From Actinomycetota bacterium (lineage in GTDB: Bacteria; Acidobacteriota; Blastocatellia; Chloracidobacteriales; Chloracidobacteriaceae): DNA of 6,723 bases. The position numbers and the translations under genes are program-made. The stretch spans positions 1 to 6,723 of the forward strand of contig JAAFHI010000048.1 in assembly GCA_013298335.1 (NCBI GenBank). Reading direction: 5' to 3'. Below, in pieces: positions 6,667 to 6,723 of the stretch. The notes beneath the pieces were generated by a model. That model was not told where the DNA came from. It was given only the letters and a program-made list of their open reading frames with translations, and searched no databases. Every line of letters starts with the position of its first letter. Within the stretch, counting starts at the first letter, position 1.

Positions 6667-6723
6667 TGTCGATTTTCCCTTCCGAAATATTGTTGCGCCA
6701 CTTTCAATTCATTGCTTCCAAAC

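Overview
The window looks like a chromosomal signalling locus from a GC-rich bacterium. It carries four protein genes, three of them histidine kinases. The extracellular sensor type (repeated Reg_prop blades plus a Y_Y_Y domain) is common in Bacteroidota, Acidobacteriota and the Planctomycetes-Verrucomicrobia-Chlamydiae group. The high GC content and the repeat-rich spacers fit the latter two better than Bacteroidota, but no single gene fixes the phylum.

Layout. Positions 1-2745 (+) hold the 3' part of a large membrane sensor kinase: ten propeller blades, Y_Y_Y, one membrane helix, coiled coil, HisKA and HATPase; its start lies upstream of the window. A 209-bp convergent spacer (2746-2954) follows, filled by two copies of a hairpin repeat in inverted orientation. 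On the minus strand lies a two-gene operon: a Rec-HisKA-HATPase-Rec hybrid kinase (6099 to 4243) is read first, then, 46 bp later, a Rec-HisKA-HATPase kinase (4196 to 2955). A 185-bp divergent spacer (6100-6284) separates this operon from clpS (6285-6599, +), the N-degron adaptor of the ClpAP/ClpCP protease. A perfect 7-bp tandem repeat (6598-6666) starts at the clpS stop codon. Positions 6667-6723 are AT-richer spacer in which I see no gene.

How the genes may work together. The sensor kinase has no receiver of its own in the visible part, while both minus-strand kinases are soluble and begin with a receiver. This permits a branched phosphorelay in which the membrane sensor feeds receiver-first cytosolic kinases; that is inference. 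No DNA-binding or enzymatic output domain is present, so the final output lies elsewhere. The kinase cores of the sensor and of the smaller minus-strand kinase are clear paralogues and share a 44-bp identical stretch in opposite orientation. clpS is probably an independent housekeeping gene.

The most unusual features are the covarying inverted hairpin pair between the convergent kinases, the 44-bp inverted repeat that surrounds it, and the heptamer array, which places stop codons in all six frames. I found no clearly new multi-gene system.
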